DNA of 64,000 bases from Devosia marina (GCF_009758415.1 NZ_WQRF01000006.1:62001-126000); one strand, 5' to 3'; counted from the stretch's first letter, positions 53,049 through 63,791 are shown. Numbers and translations are program-made. Notes: a model not told the origin generated them from the sequence alone.

Positions 53049-54330
53049 GGGACTGGTCGTTTCGGCACCGCGCTCGGGCTCCGGCAAGACGGTGATTACG
53101 CTTGGTCTGTTGGCAGCGCTGCGCCGGCGGGGCCTGGTGGTGGCGCCGGCCAAATCCGGCCCGGACTATATTGATCCGCAATTTTCCGGGCGCGCCGCCG
53201 GGCGGGACGCGATCAATCTCGATCCCTGGGCCATGCCGCAAAATCAGCTTCGGGCTTTGGCCAGCCAGCAGGGCACCGGGGCCGATCTGCTGCTGGTCGA
53301 AGGGGCGATGGGCCTTTTCGACGCTTCCGCCGATGGACAGGGTTCCACTGGCGATCTGGCCGAAACGCTTGGTCTTCCCGTGATCCTTGTTGTCGACGCC
53401 GACCGCCACAGTCAATCTGTCGCCCCTTTGGTGTCGGGATTTGCCCATTGGCGGCCGGGCGTTGCCGTCGTCGGTGTCATCCTCAATCGTGTGGCCAGCG
53501 CCCGCCACGAGCGCATGCTGGCCTCCGCGCTGCGGGAAACCGGTCTGCCGCTGCTCGGTGCCATCCCGCGCCGACCAGAACTGGTCACGCCGGAACGGCA
53601 TCTGGGCCTTGTGCTGCCCGATGAGACCGACGGTTTTGAAAGCTTCCGCGACTATGCCGCCCAGGCAATCGCCGACTTCGTCGATCTGGAGAGCCTGCTC
53701 GCTCTCGCCGAGCCCTTGCAGGATCTTGCCGCCCCCCCTGTTGCCCTGCCGCCCTTGGGGCAGCACATTGCAATTGCCCGAGACACGGCCTTTGCCTTTG
53801 CCTATCCGCATCTGCTCGATGGCTGGCGCGCCCAGGGCGCGGATCTAAGTTTTTTCTCACCGTTGGCCAATGAAGCGCCTTCCCTTGCTGCCGATGCCGT
53901 ATTTCTGCCGGGCGGCTACCCCGAACTGCATGGGGACGTGCTGGCTGCCGCTGCCACATTCCATACCGGCCTGGTCGCTGCGCGAGACCGCGGCGCACTG
54001 ATCTATGGCGAGTGCGGTGGCTTCATGGTGCTGGGGCAGGGCATCGTCGACAAGGCCGGCACCGCCCATGCCATGTGCGGGCTCCTGCCGGTGACGACCC
54101 GCATCGACCGGCCAAAACGGGTGCTCGGCTATCGTCGCCTCTTGCACGAGAGCGCCTTGCCATGGCCATCGGGGCTCAATGGTCACGAGTTTCACTATTC
54201 ATCAGCCAAAGCCTCGGGACTACCACCGCTCTTTGAGGCGCTGGATGCCGAAGGCATCCGGCAGCCGCCCATGGGCGCAGTACTGGGGCGGGTGATGGGG
54301 TCTTACGCCCACGTCATCTGTGCGCCATAA
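53041..54330 (+). CDS. cobB: Hydrogenobyrinic acid a,c-diamide synthase
   Basis: 429 residues; amidates the a and c side chains of hydrogenobyrinic acid with glutamine. N-terminal synthetase: [37 protein letters not shown] and [12 protein letters not shown]-terminal glutaminase with the catalytic Cys in [13 protein letters not shown]. The likely start is TTG at 53041, because GGAGG lies 7 nt upstream; an in-frame ATG at 53035 is only 1 nt from that site. Start overlaps cobA's stop codon. Confidence 0.94.
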   Translation: MAKGLVVSAPRSGSGKTVITLGLLAALRRRGLVVAPAKSGPDYIDPQFSGRAAGRDAINLDPWAMPQNQLRALASQQGTGADLLLVEGAMGLFDASADGQGSTGDLAETLGLPVILVVDADRHSQSVAPLVSGFAHWRPGVAVVGVILNRVASARHERMLASALRETGLPLLGAIPRRPELVTPERHLGLVLPDETDGFESFRDYAAQAIADFVDLESLLALAEPLQDLAAPPVALPPLGQHIAIARDTAFAFAYPHLLDGWRAQGADLSFFSPLANEAPSLAADAVFLPGGYPELHGDVLAAAATFHTGLVAARDRGALIYGECGGFMVLGQGIVDKAGTAHAMCGLLPVTTRIDRPKRVLGYRRLLHESALPWPSGLNGHEFHYSSAKASGLPPLFEALDAEGIRQPPMGAVLGRVMGSYAHVICAP

Positions 54331-54337
54331 GAGCACC

Positions 54338-55795
54338 ATGACCAAGGCTATCATGTTCATGGGCACAGGCTCGGATGTCGGAAAGTCCCTCATCGTGGCG
54401 GGCCTTTGCCGCGCGCTCAACAATCGTGGCCTTAAGGTCGCGCCCTTCAAGCCGCAGAACATGAGCAATAATGCCGCCGTGACCGCGGACGGTGGCGAAA
54501 TCGGGCGCGCGCAGGCCCTGCAGGCCCGCGCAGCCCGTCGCGATCCCGTCACCGCCATGAACCCGGTGCTCCTAAAGCCCGAGGGGGAAACAGGCTCGCA
54601 GGTTGTTGTGCGCGGTCAGCGCCGCGCCAGCCTTTCCGCGCGACAATACTGGACCGATCGCGGGCAATTGCTGCCCGAGGTTCTTGATGCCTACTCTGAG
54701 CTGGCCGCAGATGTGGACATTGTGCTGGTAGAGGGCGCTGGCAGCGCCTCCGAGGTCAATCTGCGCGCCGGCGACATTGCCAATTTCGGCTTTGCCCGCG
54801 CTGCGAAAGTCCCAGTTGTGCTGATTGGCGACATCCATCGCGGCGGGGTTATCGCCTCTATCGTTGGCACTCTGGCCGTTGTTGAGCCCGGCGACGCTGC
54901 GCTGGTGCGCGCCAGCCTCGTCAACAAGTTCTTCGGAGATCCGACCCTGTTCGAGACAGGAAGGACCTTTCTAATTGAGCGCACCGGACGGCCATGTTTC
55001 GGCCCTGTGCCGCATTTCGTGGATGCGGCAAGGCTGCCGGCCGAAGACGCGTTGGCACTGGAAAGCTATGCCGGCGGCAATGGCCCTTTTCATGTTGCGG
55101 TGCCCCGTCTGCCGCGTATAGCCAATTTCGACGATCTGGACCCCTTGCGGGCCGAATCCGGTGTGACGCTGACTCTCGTTCAGCCGGGGCATGTCCTTCC
55201 GCGAAACGCAGATCTCATCCTGCTGCCGGGTTCCAAGGCCACACGGGCCGACCTCGCCGCGCTGCGTGCCAATGGTTGGGATGTCGACATTCTGGCCCAT
55301 CACCGGGCTGGCGGGCGTGTCATGGGCATTTGCGGCGGCTACCAGATGCTCGGCCGAACCATTGCTGATCCGGAGGGCATCGAAGGCGCCGCCGGCACCA
55401 GCGATGGCCTGGGCTTGCTTGCGGTCGATACCGTGCTCGCCCCGACCAAACAATTGCGTACCGAGCGGGCCATCCATCTGGCCAGTGGCGAAGCCCTTGC
55501 CGGCTATCACATGCATATGGGCATCACGAGCGGCCCCGACAGCCTGCGGCCCTTCGCCCGGATCGGCAGTGAAACCGATGGTGCCGTCAGCGCCGATGGG
55601 CGCGTATCCGGCACCTATCTGCACGGCCTGTTTGCCGCCGACAGCTTCCGTCGTGCTGTCCTGGGGGCGTCCGCCAGCCCGGACCTCAACTATGAAGCAT
55701 GCGTCGAAGATGCTCTCGATGGCCTTGCACAGCACCTTGAAACCCATATCGACATCGACCAGCTTCTGGCCCTGGCCGCACCGATAGAGACCTGA
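54338..55795 (+). CDS. cobQ: Adenosylcobyric acid synthase
   Basis: 485 residues; amidates side chains b, d, e and g. Signatures: [60 protein letters not shown], and the glutaminase Cys in [13 protein letters not shown] with its His in GTYLHGLFA. Start ATG at 54338, 7 bp after cobB; a GTG at 54320 overlapping cobB is possible. In line with cobA-cobB-cobQ-cobD. Confidence 0.95.
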   Translation: MTKAIMFMGTGSDVGKSLIVAGLCRALNNRGLKVAPFKPQNMSNNAAVTADGGEIGRAQALQARAARRDPVTAMNPVLLKPEGETGSQVVVRGQRRASLSARQYWTDRGQLLPEVLDAYSELAADVDIVLVEGAGSASEVNLRAGDIANFGFARAAKVPVVLIGDIHRGGVIASIVGTLAVVEPGDAALVRASLVNKFFGDPTLFETGRTFLIERTGRPCFGPVPHFVDAARLPAEDALALESYAGGNGPFHVAVPRLPRIANFDDLDPLRAESGVTLTLVQPGHVLPRNADLILLPGSKATRADLAALRANGWDVDILAHHRAGGRVMGICGGYQMLGRTIADPEGIEGAAGTSDGLGLLAVDTVLAPTKQLRTERAIHLASGEALAGYHMHMGITSGPDSLRPFARIGSETDGAVSADGRVSGTYLHGLFAADSFRRAVLGASASPDLNYEACVEDALDGLAQHLETHIDIDQLLALAAPIET

Positions 55796-55798
55796 GAC

Positions 55799-56761
55799 AT
55801 GGACCCGCTGATTTCCCCACTGGCCCTGGCCATTGAGCGCCAGCTTGGCTATCCGCAAAGGTTGGTTGAAACCATCGGCCACCCGGTCATGTGGTTCGGC
55901 AAGCTGATCAGTTTCTGCGAGGAGCGGCTGAACACCACCAGCCGAACCCCTATACAGCGCAAGCTGGCGGGCATCGTCGCGCTCGGGCTGCTGCTCCTCT
56001 CCGTTCTCATTGTCTCCGTCGGCATTCGCACAATTCTGTCCTGGATTCCCTTGGGCTGGGTCATCGAGATGCTGCTGGCGACCGCATTTCTCGCACAGAA
56101 GGAACTGGCGCGCGCTGTCCAAGCGGTTTCTGAGGCCCTGCGCACGTCGCTCGCGGCCGGACGGGAGGCTGTCAGCCACGTTGTCGGCCGTGATCCGCAG
56201 GTGCTGGATGAGGCGGGCGTGGCTCGTGCCGCTGTCGAAACCCTGGCCGAAAGCACCTCCGACGGCGTCGTTGCGCCCTGGTTGTTTCTGGTCCTGTTCG
56301 GCCTGCCTGGTGTTGCCGTCTTTAAGGCCGTTAATACCGCCGATTCCATGATCGGCCATCGCGATGAACGCTATCGCGATTATGGCTGGGCCGCCGCCAG
56401 GCTGGACGATCTGCTCAACTGGGTACCAGCCCGCCTTAGTGCAGTTCTCGTCACGGCGGCCTGCTTCTTCACCCCCGGGGCCAGCCCAGGTAGAGCCTGG
56501 GCGACGGCCCGGCGCGATGCGCCCAAGCATGATTCGCCCAATGCAGGCTGGCCCGAAGCCTGTTTCGCCGGCGCATTGAACTTCCAGCTTGGCGGCCCGA
56601 GGGCCTATGACGGGGAAGTGGTCGATCTGCCTGCTTTTGGTAGCGGCAAGACCAATCTGGGACCAAGCGATATTCTGCTCGCCCTGCTGCTCTACCGCCG
56701 TACGCTCGACGTTCTTCTGGGGCTGAGCGGCCTGTTGGCCCTCATGGTGCTGCTTAGCTGA
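55799..56761 (+). CDS. cobD: Adenosylcobinamide-phosphate synthase
   Basis: 320-residue inner-membrane protein (CbiB/CobD family) attaching aminopropanol phosphate to cobyric acid. Signatures: GHPVMWFGKLI, NTADSMIGHRDERYRDYGWA, ARLDDLLNWVPARL and PNAGWPEACFAGAL; four to five helices. In the aerobic pathway it works with CobC, a threonine-phosphate decarboxylase usually next to it; cobC is not in this window. It starts 4 bp after cobQ and converges with cobP, overlapping by 8 bp. Confidence 0.95.
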   Translation: MDPLISPLALAIERQLGYPQRLVETIGHPVMWFGKLISFCEERLNTTSRTPIQRKLAGIVALGLLLLSVLIVSVGIRTILSWIPLGWVIEMLLATAFLAQKELARAVQAVSEALRTSLAAGREAVSHVVGRDPQVLDEAGVARAAVETLAESTSDGVVAPWLFLVLFGLPGVAVFKAVNTADSMIGHRDERYRDYGWAAARLDDLLNWVPARLSAVLVTAACFFTPGASPGRAWATARRDAPKHDSPNAGWPEACFAGALNFQLGGPRAYDGEVVDLPAFGSGKTNLGPSDILLALLLYRRTLDVLLGLSGLLALMVLLS

Positions 56762-57290
56762 GCGCGCCGGGGGCATCCCCCTTCATGGTCAGCGGCAGCC
56801 CCGCGGCGATGAAATAGACATCGTCGCAGATTTCGGCCAGCCGCTGGTGGGCGGACCCCGCCAAATCGCGAAAGGTGCGCGCCATGGCGTTGTCGGGCAC
56901 GATTCCCAGGCCCACCTCATTGGACACCAGGATGACCTTGGCCTGCTGAATTTCCTCCAGCGTGGCATAGAGTTCGCTGACCGCCGCGGCGACATCGTCA
57001 TTGGCAAGCAGCAGATTGGTGATCCACAAGGTCAGGCAATCGACAAGGATGACATCATGCACCTTGGCAGCCTTGAGCAGGGCATGGGAGAGTTCGATCG
57101 GCTCTTCGATCGTTGTAAAGCGCTCCCCCCGGCTAGCCTGGTGACTGCGGACCCGATCATGCATCTCCGAATCGAGGACGCTGGCCGTGGCCAGATAAGC
57201 GGGCTTGGAACCCGCATGAAGGGCGAGCCCCTCCGCAAAGGCGGTTTTTCCCGAGCGTGCGCCGCCCAGGACCAAGCAATGTCGTGTCAT
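56754..57290 (-). CDS. cobP: Adenosylcobinamide kinase / adenosylcobinamide-phosphate guanylyltransferase
   Basis: 178 residues. P-loop LVLGGARSGKTAFAEGLAL near residue 8, ILVDCLTLWITNLLL and VILVSNEVGLGIVPDN are the family motifs (CobP, CobU in enteric numbering). It phosphorylates adenosylcobinamide and transfers GMP. The start at 57290 has AAGGA. Convergent with cobD; its own promoter lies in 57291-57572. Confidence 0.95.
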   Translation of the reverse strand: MTRHCLVLGGARSGKTAFAEGLALHAGSKPAYLATASVLDSEMHDRVRSHQASRGERFTTIEEPIELSHALLKAAKVHDVILVDCLTLWITNLLLANDDVAAAVSELYATLEEIQQAKVILVSNEVGLGIVPDNAMARTFRDLAGSAHQRLAEICDDVYFIAAGLPLTMKGDAPGALS

Positions 57291-57572
57291 GGTCAATCCT
57301 TGTTCGGGCTGCGCCGCTGCCCTTTTTTCCGTGACCGATACCTTCGCCCCAAACGTGTCGGGCTTGCAAGGCGTTCCCCCGCCTCGCGCCCTGCGCAGGG
57401 GGTGCATGCAGCAGGCCGGCTAGGCAATGCCATTTTCTTGGCGCCTACTACTTTCGTCTTAGCGCCTTTCGCATTATGGTCCGCGCCGAATTGACCACCT
57501 AGTTTGGGAGAAGTGGGGCACGGCATTCGCCTGTTGCCTTCAATTTTCCTCACACTCACGGAGATGCCTTTC
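57291..57572. other. Divergent intergenic region
   Basis: 282 bp between cobP and the sugar-kinase-like gene. No B12-box or other riboswitch motif is seen, and no strong inverted repeat beyond short GC palindromes. No gene in it. Confidence 0.4.
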
Positions 57573-58514
57573 GTGCCGCGATATTATCTTGGCGTTGACG
57601 GTGGCGGCACCAATTGCCGCGTGCGCCTGGCCAATGAACATCTGGAAACGCTGGCAGAGGTCAAGAACGGCCGCTCGAACCTGCAGATCGACGGCGGCGA
57701 GCCGGCCTACAAGGCCATCAGCGCCGGCGCTCGGGACGTATTCAAGGCGGCCGGAATCGATTTTGCCGAAGCCGCGAACACCCATGCCTGTTTCGGCATG
57801 GCCGGTGGCCGCATGGATTCGGCACGCGACGCCTTCGCTGCGCGCCCCTGGCCCTTTGCCGGGGTGAAAGTCTACGACGATATCGACATTGCCCATGCCG
57901 GCGCCCTGGGTGGCGAGGAGGGCGGTGTCGTCATCATCGGCACTGGCTCGGCCGCCATGTCCATCGTCAATGGCACCCGCCATCAGGCCGGTGGCTGGGG
58001 TTTTCACATTGGCGACCAGATGAGCGGCGCGATTCTCGGACGCGAACTGGTGCGTTATTCCGTCGAGGCCGAGGATGGACTTGTCGAGGCTTCGCCGCTC
58101 ACCAGGGCGGTCATCGCCGAATTGGGGGGCAATAACCAGGCCGCCATGACCTGGTCTTTCGCGACCCAAATGGATCTCAAGCTGCTCAGCCGGGATGGAT
58201 CGGAAGGCTGCGACGATGCCTTGGTGGGGCGCGCGCCGGGTGAGTTCGGCAAATTGATGCCACTCTTTTTCGACCATCTCGAAAAGAACGACCCAGTGGC
58301 CCAGAAACTTCTGGCCATCCAGATCGGCTACATCGACACTTATGTGAACTGGTTCAAGAGCCATGGCGCCTCGGTCATGGCCATTGTCGGGGGGCTTGGC
58401 CAACGCCTGTTCCCGATTTTGCAGCAGCACTATGGTGACTTTGTCGCTTTGCCCAAATACGAACCTCTGCATGGCGCGGTGATCCTCGCCAAACAGAATT
58501 TCGCGTCAAACTAA
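57573..58514 (+). CDS. BadF/BadG/BcrA-type ATPase, probable N-acetylglucosamine kinase-like sugar kinase
   Basis: 313 residues of the ASKHA fold. Phosphate-binding loop YYLGVDGGGTNCRVRLANEH; HACFGMAGGRM; second phosphate loop VVIIGTGSAAMSIV; GGWGFHIGDQMSGAILG; adenosine region VMAIVGGLGQRL. This pattern is that of BadF-type N-acetylglucosamine/glucosamine kinases rather than the radical-enzyme activators, which carry a Cys cluster not seen here. Immediately upstream of zwf-pgl, so it may feed hexose phosphate into the Entner-Doudoroff pathway. Start is likely GTG at 57573, 8 nt after GGAG; an ATG at 57564 overlaps that site. Confidence 0.85.
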   Translation: MPRYYLGVDGGGTNCRVRLANEHLETLAEVKNGRSNLQIDGGEPAYKAISAGARDVFKAAGIDFAEAANTHACFGMAGGRMDSARDAFAARPWPFAGVKVYDDIDIAHAGALGGEEGGVVIIGTGSAAMSIVNGTRHQAGGWGFHIGDQMSGAILGRELVRYSVEAEDGLVEASPLTRAVIAELGGNNQAAMTWSFATQMDLKLLSRDGSEGCDDALVGRAPGEFGKLMPLFFDHLEKNDPVAQKLLAIQIGYIDTYVNWFKSHGASVMAIVGGLGQRLFPILQQHYGDFVALPKYEPLHGAVILAKQNFASN

Positions 58515-58527
58515 GGGACTTCCCGCT

Positions 58528-60012
58528 TTGTCCAGCCGCATCATTCCCGTCCAGCCTTTCGATTACGTGGTGTTCGGCGCCACCGGTGACCTGACCAAGC
58601 GCAAGCTGATCCCTGCGCTCTACCATCGTTTCATGGATGGCCAGTTTGATGAGCAGAGCCGCATCATCGGCGTCTCGCGCTCCAAGCTCAGCGATGCCGA
58701 GTTTCAGAAGCTCGCCGGCGACGCCGTCGATCAGTTCGTCGAGAAGGACTATCAGGACGCCGCCGTTATCAAGCGCTTCCTGACCATCTTCTCCTACGTG
58801 GTCAACGACGTTTCCGACAAGTCCGGCTGGGGGGACATCAAGAAGGCGCTGCGCGACGACGCCGATGTGGTCCGGGCCTTCTATCTGGCCGTGGCACCCG
58901 ATCTTTTCGAGCCGATTGCCGACCAGCTTGAAAAGACCGGCGTCTATCGCCGCGATGCGCGCGTTGTCATCGAAAAGCCCCTGGGCCACGACCTGGCCTC
59001 GTCCATCGAAATCAATGACGGCGTCGCCAAGATCTTCCAGGAAGATCAGGTGTACCGCATCGATCACTATCTCGGCAAAGAGACGGTGCAGAACCTTTTG
59101 GCCCTGCGCTTTGCCAACACGTTGTTCGAACCGATCTGGAATTCTGCCCATATCGACCACGTGCAATTGACCGTGGCCGAAAGCGTCGGCGCTGGCACGC
59201 GCGGCTACTATGATGAAAGCGGCGCGCTCAGGGACATGATTCAGAACCACATGTTGCAGCTTCTCTGCCTTGTGGCCATGGAGCCCCCTGCCAGTGACGA
59301 CGCTAATGCCCTGCGCGACGAAAAGCTCAAGGTTCTCCGGGCGCTGCGACCCATCTCCAATGGTGAGGTCGCAACCAAGACCGTGCGCGGGCAGTATCGT
59401 GGCGTCAAGTCCGAGACCGCCGCCGTCGCCAGCTACCAGGACGAATTGCCCGAGGACAAGAAGGGCAGCCACACCGAAACTTTCGTGGCGCTCAAGGCCG
59501 AGATCGACAATTGGCGCTGGGCGGGTGTGCCTTTTTACATGCGCACCGGCAAGCGGATGGCCGAGCGCGTTTCGGAAATTTGCATTCAGTTCAAACCGAT
59601 CCCGCACTCGATCTTTGATCACGCCGAGGGCGCACCCAAGGCCAACAAGCTGATCATCCGCCTGCAGCCCGATGAGGGCGTCAAGATGATGATGATGATC
59701 AAGGACCCAGGTCCTGGTGGCATGCGTCTGCGCCAGGTGCCGCTCAATCTCAGCTTTGCCGAGACCTTCACCGAGCGCACGCCCGAAGCCTACGAGCGCC
59801 TGCTGCTCGACGTGGTGCGTGGCAACCAGACCCTGTTCATGCGTCGCGATGAACTCGAAGCGGCCTGGCAATGGGTCGATCCGATTCGCCAGGCCTGGGA
59901 TCGGGCTTCCGAACCGCCGCAAACCTACACCGCCGGCACCTGGGGCCCCAGCGGCGCGGTGGCGCTGATCGAGCGCGATGGCCGCACCTGGTATGAGGGG
60001 CCCAACTCGTGA
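58528..60012 (+). CDS. zwf: Glucose-6-phosphate dehydrogenase
   Basis: 494 residues; oxidises glucose-6-phosphate to 6-phosphogluconolactone with NADP or NAD. Signatures: VVFGATGDLTKRKLIPALY, VVIEKPLGHDLASS and the active-site RIDHYLGKETVQNLLALRF near residue 180. Normal length. Start is TTG at 58528 with AAGGGA upstream, 13 bp after the kinase gene. Its stop overlaps pgl. Confidence 0.97.
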   Translation: MSSRIIPVQPFDYVVFGATGDLTKRKLIPALYHRFMDGQFDEQSRIIGVSRSKLSDAEFQKLAGDAVDQFVEKDYQDAAVIKRFLTIFSYVVNDVSDKSGWGDIKKALRDDADVVRAFYLAVAPDLFEPIADQLEKTGVYRRDARVVIEKPLGHDLASSIEINDGVAKIFQEDQVYRIDHYLGKETVQNLLALRFANTLFEPIWNSAHIDHVQLTVAESVGAGTRGYYDESGALRDMIQNHMLQLLCLVAMEPPASDDANALRDEKLKVLRALRPISNGEVATKTVRGQYRGVKSETAAVASYQDELPEDKKGSHTETFVALKAEIDNWRWAGVPFYMRTGKRMAERVSEICIQFKPIPHSIFDHAEGAPKANKLIIRLQPDEGVKMMMMIKDPGPGGMRLRQVPLNLSFAETFTERTPEAYERLLLDVVRGNQTLFMRRDELEAAWQWVDPIRQAWDRASEPPQTYTAGTWGPSGAVALIERDGRTWYEGPNS

Positions 60013-60704
60013 TCATAGAGCGCCGCAGTTTCGCCGACAAAGCCACCCTCGCCAAGGAACTGGCCGAAGCCGTTGCCGACCGCATCCGTGCAGCCATCGC
60101 CGAGCGCGGCGCGGCCGCCATAGCAGTCTCTGGTGGTTCCACTCCCGGAAAGTTCTTCCAGGCTTTGGGTAAAACCAAGGACATCGACTGGTCCAAGGTG
60201 GTCGTAACGCTGGTCGACGAGCGCTGGGTCGATGAAACCAGCGACCGCTCCAATGCGCTCTTGGTCAATGAGAAGATGCTGCAGGGACCGGCCGCCAATG
60301 CGCGTTTCTTCCCGCTCTATTCTGGCGGCGAGGAACCGACTGACGCTGCAATTGCCAAGACCAATGCCCTGATGGCCGAACTACCGCTGCCTTTTGCGGC
60401 GGTCATTCTGGGCATGGGCAGCGATGGCCATACGGCCAGCTTCTTTCCGGGCGGCGATACGCTCGACGCGGCACTGAACGCCTCCGGCCCGACCCTGGCG
60501 ATCAGGGCGCCCGGCGCCGGCGAGCCGCGGGTGACCTTCACCCTGCCGCGCCTGCTCGAAACCGACGGCCTCTATCTTCATATTGAAGGCGAGGGCAAGG
60601 CCGAGGTGCTCGATGCTGCGCTGGGCGACGGACCGGTCGAAGACATGCCGATTCGCGCCGTGCTGCGCTCGGGCGAGCCGGTGACAGTTTACTGGTGCCC
60701 ATAA
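60009..60704 (+). CDS. pgl: 6-Phosphogluconolactonase
   Basis: 231 residues, DevB-type; hydrolyses 6-phosphogluconolactone. Signatures IAVSGGSTPGKFFQAL, VTLVDERWVDETSDRSNALL and ILGMGSDGHTASFFPGGDTL. Start GTG overlaps the zwf stop as GTGA, so the two are translationally coupled. Confidence 0.96.
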   Translation: MIIERRSFADKATLAKELAEAVADRIRAAIAERGAAAIAVSGGSTPGKFFQALGKTKDIDWSKVVVTLVDERWVDETSDRSNALLVNEKMLQGPAANARFFPLYSGGEEPTDAAIAKTNALMAELPLPFAAVILGMGSDGHTASFFPGGDTLDAALNASGPTLAIRAPGAGEPRVTFTLPRLLETDGLYLHIEGEGKAEVLDAALGDGPVEDMPIRAVLRSGEPVTVYWCP

Positions 60705-60764
60705 GGCTCCTGGGGTGGTCCCCAATCGACCGCCCTGGCCGCTGACGGGTACTGGTATTTTGAT

Positions 60765-60808
60765 GCAAGGATAACCGCGCCAGCGGCCCCCTTCTGGCGC
60801 GTCCTTGC
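60765..60808 (+). other. Long leader hairpin upstream of edd
   Basis: Outer stem GCAAGGA (60765-60771) / TCCTTGC (60802-60808) and inner stem GCGCCAG (60777-60783) / CTGGCGC (60794-60800), separated by a small internal loop. It ends 20 nt before the edd start, in the 123-bp gap after pgl. It could shield the transcript, lower edd translation or act as a partial terminator. Confidence 0.5.
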
Positions 60809-60827
60809 CAGCATATGGAGACTTGCC

Positions 60828-62642
60828 ATGACCGTCCGCCAGGCTATCCAGGACGTGACCGACCGCATTGCCGCGCGCAGCCGTGACAGCCGCCGCGACT
60901 ATCTCAATCGCCTCGATGCGGCCAAGGAACAGGGTGTCTACCGCTCTGCCCTGTCCTGCGGCAATCTCGCCCACGGCTTTGCTGCCTGCTCCCCTTCGGA
61001 AAAGGCCGCCCTGGCCGGCAACAAGACACTGAACCTGGGCATCGTCAATTCCTACAACGACATGCTGAGCGCCCATCAGCCCTATCAGTTCTACCCTGAG
61101 ATCATCAAGGAAGCGGCCCGCGAGATCGGCGCAACCGCGCAGGTGGCTGGCGGCGTGCCGGCCATGTGCGACGGCGTTACCCAGGGCCAGCCGGGCATGG
61201 ATCTGAGCCTGTTCAGCCGCGATGTCATCGCTATGGCAACAGCCATTTCGCTCAGCCACAACATGTTCGATGCCGCCGTCTATCTGGGCATCTGTGACAA
61301 GATCGTGCCGGGCCTGGTCATCGGCGCGCTGAGCTTCGGCCATTTGCCGGCCGTGTTCATCCCCGCCGGGCCCATGCCCTCGGGGCTGCCAAATGACGAG
61401 AAGAGCAAGATCCGCCAGCTCTACATGGAGGGCAAGGTTGGCCGAGCCGAGCTGCTCGAAGCCGAGAGCAAGTCCTACCACTCGGCTGGCACCTGCACAT
61501 TCTACGGCACGGCCAATTCCAACCAGATGCTCATGGAAATCATGGGCCTGCATCTGCCCGGCGCCAGCTTCGTCAATCCCAATACGCCACTGCGCGATGC
61601 CTTGACCCGTGAGGCGACCAAGCGCGCGCTGTCGCTCTCGGCGCAGGGGAACAACTATACGCCGATCGGCCACATCATGGACGAAAAGGCTTTCGTCAAC
61701 GGCCTGGTCGGCTTGCACGCCACCGGCGGTTCGACCAATCACACCATGCATTTGATCGCCATGGCGGCGGCTGCCGGCATTCAGATCACCTGGGACGACA
61801 TGAGCGACCTTTCGGACGCCACACCTCTGCTGGCCCGCGTCTATCCCAATGGCATTGCCGACGTGAACCATTTCCACGCAGCGGGCGGCATGGGGTATCT
61901 GATCAAGGAATTGCTCAATGACGGCTATCTGCATGAGGACGTCAAGACAGTCTGGGGCACGGGACTTTCGGGGTATACGGTCGAAGCCAAGCTGATCGAG
62001 GACACGCTGAGCTTCGAGCAGGCCCCCGAGGAAAGCGCACTGCCCAAGGTTCTGACCAGCACCAAGACGCCGTTCCAGCCCACTGGTGGCCTGAAGCTGC
62101 TCAAGGGCAATCTTGGCCGCTCGGTCATCAAGGTCTCGGCAGTCAAACCCGAGCATCGCGTGGTCGAGGCCCCCGCCCGAGTGTTCCACGGCCAGGAAGG
62201 CCTGCAGGCCGCCTTCAAGGCCGGTGAACTGACCGGCGACATGATCGCCGTGGTCCGCTTCTCCGGTCCTGGCGCTATCGGCATGCCCGAACTGCACAAG
62301 CTGACGCCGGCTCTGGGCGTGCTGCAGGACCGTGGCTTCAAGGTAGCGCTCCTGACCGATGGCCGCATGTCCGGCGCGTCGGGCAAGGTCCCGGCGGCCA
62401 TCCACATGACCCCCGAGGCCATGGATGGCGGCCCCATCAGCAAGATCCGCGATGGCGACATGATCCGGCTCGACGCCAATGAAGGCACGCTGACCTTCCT
62501 CGGCGACGAGAAGGAATTCTTCTCGCGCACTCCCGCCACCGAAGACCTCCGCCCCCAGCATTTCGGCATGGGCCGCGAACTTTTCGCCGGTTTCCGCAGC
62601 CTGGTCGGTGTGGCCGACAAGGGCGCCAGTGTCTTCAATTGA
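60828..62642 (+). CDS. edd: 6-Phosphogluconate dehydratase
   Basis: 604 residues; converts 6-phosphogluconate to KDPG in the Entner-Doudoroff pathway. Iron-sulfur enzyme of the IlvD/Edd family: [55 protein letters not shown] and [19 protein letters not shown]. Three conserved Cys for the cluster are in place. ATG at 60828 behind GGAGA. eda is not in the window. Its end overlaps the converging citrate-synthase-like gene by 8 bp. Confidence 0.97.
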   Translation: MTVRQAIQDVTDRIAARSRDSRRDYLNRLDAAKEQGVYRSALSCGNLAHGFAACSPSEKAALAGNKTLNLGIVNSYNDMLSAHQPYQFYPEIIKEAAREIGATAQVAGGVPAMCDGVTQGQPGMDLSLFSRDVIAMATAISLSHNMFDAAVYLGICDKIVPGLVIGALSFGHLPAVFIPAGPMPSGLPNDEKSKIRQLYMEGKVGRAELLEAESKSYHSAGTCTFYGTANSNQMLMEIMGLHLPGASFVNPNTPLRDALTREATKRALSLSAQGNNYTPIGHIMDEKAFVNGLVGLHATGGSTNHTMHLIAMAAAAGIQITWDDMSDLSDATPLLARVYPNGIADVNHFHAAGGMGYLIKELLNDGYLHEDVKTVWGTGLSGYTVEAKLIEDTLSFEQAPEESALPKVLTSTKTPFQPTGGLKLLKGNLGRSVIKVSAVKPEHRVVEAPARVFHGQEGLQAAFKAGELTGDMIAVVRFSGPGAIGMPELHKLTPALGVLQDRGFKVALLTDGRMSGASGKVPAAIHMTPEAMDGGPISKIRDGDMIRLDANEGTLTFLGDEKEFFSRTPATEDLRPQHFGMGRELFAGFRSLVGVADKGASVFN

Positions 62643-63768
62643 TCTTCGGTTTCGGGCCCATGTAGCGGGCCCTTGGCCGGATCAGCGCGCCTGTCTCGAC
62701 CTGCTCCAGCGCATGGGCGATCCAGCCCACGCTGCGCGCCAAGGCGAAGATTTGCAGCGGCGCATCCTCTGGCAGGGTGAACGCTGCTGTCATTGCTGCG
62801 AGGGCAAAGTCGATATTGGGGCGCTCGCCGCTCAGTGCCTCGCCGGCACGGGCCAGTTCTGCAAAGGGCCGGGGCGGGGCGAAGGCCTGCAGCAGGGCGG
62901 GAGCGCGCGCATCGCCTTCCGGATAGAGTCGATGGCCGAAACAGGCCAGGGTCTGCCCTTGCCGCAAATGCGTGGCCACGGCCGCTCCGGCGCCGCGCCG
63001 CCGCGCTTCCTCGACCAGCCCCGCCATGCTCTGGCTGGCATTGCCATGCAGCGGGCCGGAGAGGGCTGCCAACCCAGCCAGCACCGCCGCCGATATCGGC
63101 GCGCCGGTTGATGCCGTCACCCGCGCCGCAAAGGTCGAAGCATTGAGTTCGTGCTCGGCCAGCAGCACCAGGGCGCGCCTTATGGCCTCTGCGGCTTCCG
63201 GTCGGTTCCATTGCTCCGCCAACCGCATGTGGATCGGCCCATTGCCCGGCGCTGCCAATGCGCCGGCGAGAGAGGAAACGGTTCGCGCTGCGTCGGCAAT
63301 GAGCACGTTGCGGATGCGTCCTGTGGTGGGCATGTCCGTCGCCGCCAATTCGGCGATGGTGCGATAAGCAGCCGGCATGCCGGGCTGACGCACTTGCGCC
63401 TTGCCGCCAAAATCGGGCGGTGCGCTGCTTTGCCAAAGCAGGCTCGCGACCTCCTCCAGCGTCGCTTTTACCGCCAGAACAAACGTATCCTGCCCACGAT
63501 AGAGCAGATGCCCATCCACTACCGTGGCAATCGCCGTCTCCAGCATCGGCTCGCCCCAGGCGATGGTTTCCGCCGCGACGGCCCGCGCCGGTCGCCGGCC
63601 CCTCTGACGGGCGGCCAGCCGCTCGACGTCCTCCTGTCGATAAAGACTGCGCCGCGGATCGTCCGGATCCGGTCGGGCGCCGATGCGGCCACGGCTCACA
63701 TTGGCATAAAGCGTCTGGGGCTTGGTGCCCAATTGCGCCAGGGCCTGCTCGGCGGTGATCCAGCTCAT
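62635..63768 (-). CDS. Citrate synthase-like protein with N-terminal MerR-type DNA-binding domain
   Basis: 377 residues. Residues 1-60 form an excisionase/MerR-like helix-turn-helix ([20 protein letters not shown], then [15 protein letters not shown]). The rest is a citrate-synthase fold with the catalytic residues visible: His in [12 protein letters not shown], His in [17 protein letters not shown] and Asp in [11 protein letters not shown]. It may be an enzyme that regulates its own or the neighbouring gene, or a regulator sensing citrate or acyl-CoA. The divergent gene encodes another citrate-synthase-family protein, and a 24-bp palindrome lies between. Confidence 0.88.
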   Translation of the reverse strand: MSWITAEQALAQLGTKPQTLYANVSRGRIGARPDPDDPRRSLYRQEDVERLAARQRGRRPARAVAAETIAWGEPMLETAIATVVDGHLLYRGQDTFVLAVKATLEEVASLLWQSSAPPDFGGKAQVRQPGMPAAYRTIAELAATDMPTTGRIRNVLIADAARTVSSLAGALAAPGNGPIHMRLAEQWNRPEAAEAIRRALVLLAEHELNASTFAARVTASTGAPISAAVLAGLAALSGPLHGNASQSMAGLVEEARRRGAGAAVATHLRQGQTLACFGHRLYPEGDARAPALLQAFAPPRPFAELARAGEALSGERPNIDFALAAMTAAFTLPEDAPLQIFALARSVGWIAHALEQVETGALIRPRARYMGPKPKIN

Positions 63769-63791
63769 AGGGTCTCACATTGATCAATTGC

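Noticed and set aside
54971..56776. 601-codon minus-strand frame opposite cobQ and cobD
   Set aside because: Shadow of two canonical cobalamin genes; Gln/Gly-rich composition typical of antisense GC-rich frames.
60381..62561. 726-codon minus-strand frame opposite pgl and edd
   Set aside because: Antisense to highly conserved edd; no motif, no ribosome site.
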